This document shows positions 59,728 through 64,000 of a stretch of 64,000 nucleotides of DNA, piece by piece (positions within the stretch are counted from its first letter, which is position 1; the number at the start of each line of letters is the position of its first letter). This DNA is from [Clostridium] citroniae WAL-17108 (GTDB lineage Bacteria; Bacillota; Clostridia; Lachnospirales; Lachnospiraceae): contig NZ_JH376429.1 in the NCBI RefSeq assembly GCF_000233455.1, positions 1-64,000 of the forward strand, given 5' to 3'. The notes beneath the pieces are model-generated. The model was given only the letters and a program-made list of their open reading frames with translations. It had not been told where the DNA came from and did not search any database. The position numbers and the translations under genes are program-made.

Positions 59728-60771
59728 ATGAAAGAGAGACGTGTTACCATTACAAGCATAGCCACAGAACTGGGATTATCGAGAAATACAGTTTCAATGG
59801 CGCTTAGAAATGATCCAAGAGTCGCTGAAGAAACCCGGCAGAGAATCACTAATTATGTGCGCTCTTCAGGATATACAAAATTCACAGACAAAACCAGCCG
59901 CGAAGAAGCACCTGACCGTCCTCTGCGCATCCTTGCCTTACGGCGCCCGGACAGTTCCCCTTATTGGGATCGGATCTTAAATGGTCTTTCCGAAGAAGCC
60001 TCTCTTTACAATTGCAACATCAGTATTGCTGTCGTCACCCAAAAGAATATAGATGAACTGCAGCTGCCCTATTCTCCTAATGACGAGATTGACGCCTGCT
60101 TCTTTCTTCATAAATTTGGAACTGCTTATACACAGAAGGTGCTGAAAAAAAAGATGTACAGTATTTTTCTTGACCGTGAAGTATATACGGCATTAGAGCC
60201 AACCATGGGGGATGTGATCAAAAGCGAGAGCAGACGGGCTACCATGGAATTAACTCTAAGCCTGATCCGCCAGGGAATGACAAGGATCGCCTACTTAAAC
60301 CCCTTTCATGTGGACGGCGAAAGCTTTTGTGACCGCTTTGACGGATACCGCGATGCGATGACGATCTCTAACCTGCCCCTGGAACCCCAGCTGATCACCA
60401 CGCCGTCGCCGTTCCCATTGATGTCTTCAGCGGTACGCAGCGCATTTGAGCAGCTGATGATCGATCCTCCCCAGGCGGTTGTCTGCGTAAACGACATCAG
60501 CGCCATGTGTCTGTCGGAAATGATCATAAAAGAAGGCCTTCGGATCCCCCAGGATATCGCGATCACAGGCTTTGACAATGATGAGGCAAACTCGTTCCAG
60601 CCGTTTTTCACAACCGTTGACTGCCATGCGCATCTATTGGGAAAACGTATGATCCACCAGCTTTTGTGGCGCATCAAGCATCCTGATGCCCCTTATGAAA
60701 CGATCACCGTTCAGGGAGAGATCATCTACCGTGCTTCCTCCCAGCGGAACGTACAATCAAACATTTTCTGA
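59728..60771 (+). CDS. LacI family regulator of the sugar-acid locus
   Basis: A 347-residue regulator: N-terminal HTH and hinge (TITSIATELGLSRNTVSMAL, RNDPRVAEETRQRI; about 5-45) and a periplasmic-binding-like sensor domain (RILALRRPDSSPYWDRILNG, VVCVNDISAMCLSEMIIKEG, DIAITGFDNDEANSF). The ATG at 59728 lies 16 bases after AGGAGG, rather far; a TTG at 59710 is too close to it. Longer in-frame starts lie in the promoter. It is divergent from uxuA, and its natural targets are the four TGCACTATTGCA-type sites. Confidence 0.88.
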   Translation: MKERRVTITSIATELGLSRNTVSMALRNDPRVAEETRQRITNYVRSSGYTKFTDKTSREEAPDRPLRILALRRPDSSPYWDRILNGLSEEASLYNCNISIAVVTQKNIDELQLPYSPNDEIDACFFLHKFGTAYTQKVLKKKMYSIFLDREVYTALEPTMGDVIKSESRRATMELTLSLIRQGMTRIAYLNPFHVDGESFCDRFDGYRDAMTISNLPLEPQLITTPSPFPLMSSAVRSAFEQLMIDPPQAVVCVNDISAMCLSEMIIKEGLRIPQDIAITGFDNDEANSFQPFFTTVDCHAHLLGKRMIHQLLWRIKHPDAPYETITVQGEIIYRASSQRNVQSNIF

Positions 60772-60804
60772 AAAGCAATATGTGGAAGAAAAATGTGAAG
60801 AAAA

Positions 60805-60841
60805 AAAGCCCCAGGGTATCAAATGATTCCCTTGGGGCTTT
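60805..60841. terminator. bidirectional terminator
   Basis: AAAGCCCCA-GGG ... CCC-T-TGGGGCTTT hairpin between the convergent LacI and MBL genes, with A- and T-rich flanks. Confidence 0.8.
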
Positions 60842-60853
60842 CTCTGTCGTATG

Positions 60854-61576
60854 TCAGGAGTTCACCGGGGTGAGGACAGCCTTTTCCGGCCGCATAAACT
60901 TTAGTTCCCGGTACTCCACTCCGGTGGGACTCAGGGCTGACCTGAAGTTTTCAGGATCCTCCGTATTTTCCCCAAACATTCCATAATGGCATGGGATGGC
61001 TGTCTTTACGCCGATCTCCTGCGCCAGCCTGGCGGCGGACCTGTAATCCATGTTTCCCAGTTTCCCATTGATGCAGACGATCATGGCGTCCGGCGCATAT
61101 GATTTGATTTCTGTGAGTTTTTCCGTATACTCCGTGTCCCCGGTGATGTACAGACCGCCTGTGTCATTTCCCTTGTCCTGAAACAAAAGCCCGATGCTGT
61201 CCCGGGTATGGCATGCATAAGCTGCCCTCAGGGTGATCCTGCCGCCGACCACGGTCTGCTGGTATCGCTCCAGCCGGGTGTTGTTATGGATACCGCATTC
61301 CTCCAGCTTCCCGATGCAGGAGCCGGGTCCCATAAAGGTGATGGGCCTGTGGGCCAGGCGGCATATGGATACCTGGTCAAAATGATCCAGATGGTCATGG
61401 GTGAACAGGATATAGTCCACATCCAATTCTTCCGGCTTAACAGGGACCGGCACCATCCGTTTCATTCCTTCTATCTCCTCAACCGTGTTGGACAGATAGG
61501 GATCAATGCACACTCTGCAGCACCCAAAATCCAGGATATATCCGGCCTGCCCCAGCCAGGTGATCTCAAATTCCAT
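60854..61576 (-). CDS. UlaG-like metallo-beta-lactamase fold hydrolase
   Basis: A 240-residue MBL hydrolase: EITWLGQAGYILDFG, FTHDHLDHFDQV (HxHxDH), YACHTRDSIGLLF, GLYITGDTEY and CINGKLGNMDYRSAARLAQE. The last motif is characteristic of the UlaG group (ascorbate-6-phosphate lactonase and relatives). It probably opens a lactone of the sugar acid. It is 17 bases after the ManD-type gene. Confidence 0.88.
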   Translation of the reverse strand: MEFEITWLGQAGYILDFGCCRVCIDPYLSNTVEEIEGMKRMVPVPVKPEELDVDYILFTHDHLDHFDQVSICRLAHRPITFMGPGSCIGKLEECGIHNNTRLERYQQTVVGGRITLRAAYACHTRDSIGLLFQDKGNDTGGLYITGDTEYTEKLTEIKSYAPDAMIVCINGKLGNMDYRSAARLAQEIGVKTAIPCHYGMFGENTEDPENFRSALSPTGVEYRELKFMRPEKAVLTPVNS

Positions 61577-61593
61577 TTCTTCGCCTCCCTTTC

Positions 61594-62823
61594 CTACCAG
61601 TTGTGGACCGCCCCTTCCCTGTCTCTCAGGGTGGGAAGAAACTTAGGCTTGTAAGTGTATTCCCTGGCAGCGTCCTCATCCACCTCCACCCCCAGTCCCG
61701 GTGTATCCCTAATGGTGATGAATCCATTTTCATACCGGACATTGGTATGGAAGACCTGGTCCAGCTCTTCATTGTGGTCCACCCACTCCTGTATGCCGAA
61801 ATTGGGTATTGCGAAATCCACATGAGCCAGGGCTGCATGGGCCAGAGGTGAGATATCACTGGGTCCGTGGAAGGCGATCTTAACTCCATGGTTCTCCGCC
61901 ACTGCCGCTGTCTTCATGGACGGGGTGATCCCTCCGTAGTGGCTGATATCCAGCCTGAGGTAATCAATGAGATTCCTTTCAATGGGAATCAGGCAGTCCT
62001 TCATACTGTTATAAAGCTCTCCCATGGCAATGGGAGTCACACTGTGCCCGCGGATAAGCTCCAGTCCCTGGACATTGACCGGCTCCACAGGGTCCTCTAA
62101 GAAGAACAGGCCGAACCGCTCCAGCTGTTTGGCGGCAGCCGCCGCCTGGATCGGCGTAAAACGCTCATGGCTGTCATGGATCAGACCAATACTGCCGCCA
62201 AATGTGTCCCTGAGATAGGATGTGACCCGGATCAGGTCATGACCGTATTCCTCCGTGTCCCATACCTCCGGCTTTCCAATGTTTCCCTCTGTGACTTCGA
62301 TCCGTCTCCCCAGGCTGATATCCTGATGGGGTTGGTTAAAATAAATCCCCTCCTGACGGCTGTCTTTGGTGTCAAAGCTATACCTGAAGCAGGTGCATCC
62401 GTCCTCCATCCGCTGCCGGATCCTGTCAGCCAGATCTTCCTTTGTGTGTCCATGGACATGGAAATAGGCCCTCAGCCTGTCCCGGCACCTCCCCCCCAGA
62501 AGCTGATACAAGGGCGCGCCATACCGCTTACCCTTGATATCCCACAGCGCCATGTCGATACCCGCCAAGGCGGTCATCAGTACAGGGCCGCCTCTCCAAT
62601 ACGTTCCCCGGTACACCAGCTCCCATATGTCTGTGATACGCTCCGCATCCATACCCACCAGATATTTGGACAGATGGCTGTCAAGGGCTTCCTTAACCGA
62701 CAGCTCCCTGCCGTTAAGGGTTGCATCCCCATATCCTGTCACACCGTCTTCGGTTGTGATCTTCACGATCAGATAGTTCCTTCCCGGACATGTTAGGATC
62801 GTCTCCATACTTTTAATCAACAT
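61594..62823 (-). CDS. ManD-type mannonate/gluconate dehydratase (enolase superfamily)
   Basis: A 409-residue enolase-superfamily protein closely matching the RspA/ManD pattern: ILTCPGRNYLIVKITTEDGV, GDATLNGRELSVKEALDSHL, YWRGGPVLMTALAGIDMALW, FHVHGHT, IGLIHDSHERFTPIQAAA (Asp and His), LFFLEDPVEP (Glu), PIAMGELYNS (Glu). It dehydrates D-mannonate or D-gluconate to 2-keto-3-deoxy-gluconate. The locus thus has a UxuA and a ManD-type enzyme for the same step. AAAGGAGG precedes the ATG. Confidence 0.93.
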   Translation of the reverse strand: MLIKSMETILTCPGRNYLIVKITTEDGVTGYGDATLNGRELSVKEALDSHLSKYLVGMDAERITDIWELVYRGTYWRGGPVLMTALAGIDMALWDIKGKRYGAPLYQLLGGRCRDRLRAYFHVHGHTKEDLADRIRQRMEDGCTCFRYSFDTKDSRQEGIYFNQPHQDISLGRRIEVTEGNIGKPEVWDTEEYGHDLIRVTSYLRDTFGGSIGLIHDSHERFTPIQAAAAAKQLERFGLFFLEDPVEPVNVQGLELIRGHSVTPIAMGELYNSMKDCLIPIERNLIDYLRLDISHYGGITPSMKTAAVAENHGVKIAFHGPSDISPLAHAALAHVDFAIPNFGIQEWVDHNEELDQVFHTNVRYENGFITIRDTPGLGVEVDEDAAREYTYKPKFLPTLRDREGAVHNW

Positions 62824-62908
62824 TCCTATCCTCCTTTGGTCCCTGGTGTACTCTCAGAGTCTCCTGGCACTCAGATTTGCGAGATGATTTTTTGTAGAGT
62901 ACGCCCTG
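62824..62908. other. intergenic inverted repeat before the SDR gene end
   Basis: GTACTCT (62848-62854) and AGAGTAC (62896-62902) flank CTGGCACTCAGATTTGC. Part of the sequence (CCTGG-ACTCAGATTT) also occurs near 56500, upstream of the binding-protein gene. No T-run, so it is not an obvious terminator. Confidence 0.4.
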
Positions 62909-63802
62909 TCATCCCAGGGACTGGAACCATTGGTTCATGGGCCCCTGTTTTCCGTGAAGCGCCACCAATGTCTCCATATCAAGAGCGCCCGGTTCCGGCA
63001 GCAGAGAGGTCAGCCCTCCGTCCACCACAATATCGCTTCCCGTCACAAACCGCGCCTCCTCCGATGCCAGATAGACCGCGGTATATCCAATATCCCTTGG
63101 CTCCCCTATCATATGCAGGGGCTGGTTGCACTCCATACCCAAAAGATGTACATCCCTGAATTTCTCCACATATTCATCATAAATCTCCTGACCGTATCTG
63201 GATAATACCCAGTGGCCCACCTTTACCTGGATCGCCCCTGGTGAGATACAGTTGACGCGGATATTATAAGGGGCCAGTTCAACGGCCAGGGCTTTGGTCA
63301 TCATCTTAACCGCACCTTTGGCCGCACAGTATGCGGTCTCATTGGCCAGCCCCAGATGGCCTCTGACAGAGGATATGTTAATGATACTGCCCCTGTTTCC
63401 CTCTTTCATATACGGAACCGCGAACCTGGCCCCATACCAGTAGCCTCTTACATTGGTCTCCATAATGGCCTCATACCGCTTTTCCGCCTCCTCATCCTCG
63501 TCATCCACAGCATATCCAAACATGGGATATCCCGCATTATTGACCAGTATGTCAATGGCTCCATAGGCATCGCAGGCGGTCTTCACCATGTTTTTCATAC
63601 TCTCCCTGCTGCGTACATCCGTGCTGACGCAGATACTTTCTCCCCCCTGCCTGCTGATGGACTGCCGCAGCTGCTCCATCTCCTCCATACTTCTGGCAGC
63701 CAACACCACCCTGGCCCCCTCCGCTGCAAACATGGACGCGATTTCCGCACCGATCCCCCTGCTTGCGCCTGTAACAATTGCCACCTTATCCTTCAGTCTC
63801 AT
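62909..63802 (-). CDS. SDR family oxidoreductase
   Basis: A 297-residue SDR: AIVTGASRGIGAEIASMFAA, VNNAGYPMFG, Ser in NISSVRGHLGLANETAYCAA with Tyr-x-x-x-Lys (YCAAK), and a C-terminal extension of about 25 residues after SDIVVDGG. It is the second gene here of a unit that continues to the right; its ATG overlaps the preceding stop (ATGA), with AGGAGG upstream. Confidence 0.92.
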   Translation of the reverse strand: MRLKDKVAIVTGASRGIGAEIASMFAAEGARVVLAARSMEEMEQLRQSISRQGGESICVSTDVRSRESMKNMVKTACDAYGAIDILVNNAGYPMFGYAVDDEDEEAEKRYEAIMETNVRGYWYGARFAVPYMKEGNRGSIINISSVRGHLGLANETAYCAAKGAVKMMTKALAVELAPYNIRVNCISPGAIQVKVGHWVLSRYGQEIYDEYVEKFRDVHLLGMECNQPLHMIGEPRDIGYTAVYLASEEARFVTGSDIVVDGGLTSLLPEPGALDMETLVALHGKQGPMNQWFQSLG

Positions 63803-64000
63803 ACTGCCTCCTGTGTTCTTTTTACTGCGTTTATAAACATGTCTTTTATGCCGGAGATATCCACCAGGTCAGTGGCCATATCAGAGGGCTCGGTTACGAT
63901 CAGCACCGGATTGGCTTTCTCTCCCGGACAGGTGAACTCACCGTGAAGCACGCCGGGATTGATGGCAAAACAGCTGAACCCGGGATGATCATATACCATC
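63799..64000 (-). CDS. unidentified protein, C-terminal part
   Basis: Only the last 66 or so residues are inside the window (YDHPGFSCFAINPGVLHGEF, then NPVLIVTEPSDMATDLVDIS and a C-terminal helix). The gene starts beyond 64000. It overlaps the SDR start. I do not recognise the family from this part, although a cupin-type or isomerase-like enzyme would fit the locus. Confidence 0.5.
   Translation of the reverse strand, partial: MVYDHPGFSCFAINPGVLHGEFTCPGEKANPVLIVTEPSDMATDLVDISGIKDMFINAVKRTQEAV

Noticed and set aside
1..64000. CRISPR arrays, tRNA and rRNA genes
   Set aside because: No regularly spaced identical repeats, no TTCRA/CCA-type tRNA folds and no rRNA segments were recognised by eye.

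Overview
The window looks like a chromosomal segment of a gut Lachnospiraceae in the Enterocloster (Clostridium bolteae / clostridioforme) neighbourhood. The reasons are moderate GC, AGGAGG ribosome sites, AUU-started infC followed by rpmI-rplT, DUF1540 and holin-like micro-proteins, three MATE pumps, and TRAP and ABC hexuronate loci. This is a family-level inference from gene style, not a database match. No rRNA, tRNA or CRISPR array was found.

Region 1 (1-about 4620) is the left end of a Mu-like transposable prophage, read right to left. It holds a repressor (3976-4380) divergent from an early leftward operon of small proteins, an HTH protein, a MuA-type DDE transposase and a MuB-type ATPase that runs off the window. 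A consensus leftward promoter has an operator palindrome as its exact 17-bp spacer. Three copies of a 12-bp motif sit in the terminal AT-rich segment. Next come a conserved micro-protein, a holin-like toxin peptide, and the housekeeping infC-rpmI-rplT operon.

Region 2 (6900-8460) is a decaying patch: a fused DUF3100/amidohydrolase scar, a LysR pseudogene and a DUF1540 protein.

Region 3 (8556-24128) is a molybdenum island on the minus strand. One operon carries a NTP-transferase/ModE fusion and a histidine phosphatase-HD fusion. A second carries a moeA-like gene, moaC, moaA and a MOSC-MoaB fusion. A third carries modABC, a second NTP-transferase/ModE fusion and xdhC. A fourth carries yqeC, a MocA-like transferase, a MATE pump and a secreted glycosidase-like protein. 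Two matching 24-bp inverted repeats with CGTTAT ends lie upstream of the moeA-like gene and modA and are candidate ModE boxes. The island serves maturation of (probably selenium-dependent) molybdenum hydroxylases, but no molybdoenzyme and no moaD/moaE are present.

Region 4 (24400-41850) is mixed: an Rpn nuclease, a two-component system with two repeat-rich exported proteins, two MATE pumps, a LarA-like racemase with an alcohol dehydrogenase, a FeoA-like protein, an LPXTG protein broken by an in-frame stop, an AAA ATPase with a glycine-rich repeat insert, a SARP/BTAD regulator, a GreA-type factor, a cell-wall transglutaminase and a SodC-like protein.

Region 5 (41855-64000) is sugar-acid catabolism. 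After a tRNA-dihydrouridine synthase comes a TRAP transporter operon with two Gfo/Idh/MocA dehydrogenases and a divergent AraC regulator. Then follows a long locus with an ABC sugar importer, UxuA, two enolase-superfamily dehydratases, four SDR proteins, an RraA-like protein, a lactonase and a UlaG-like hydrolase. A LacI regulator with four TGCACTATTGCA-type operators lies between uxuA and its own gene.
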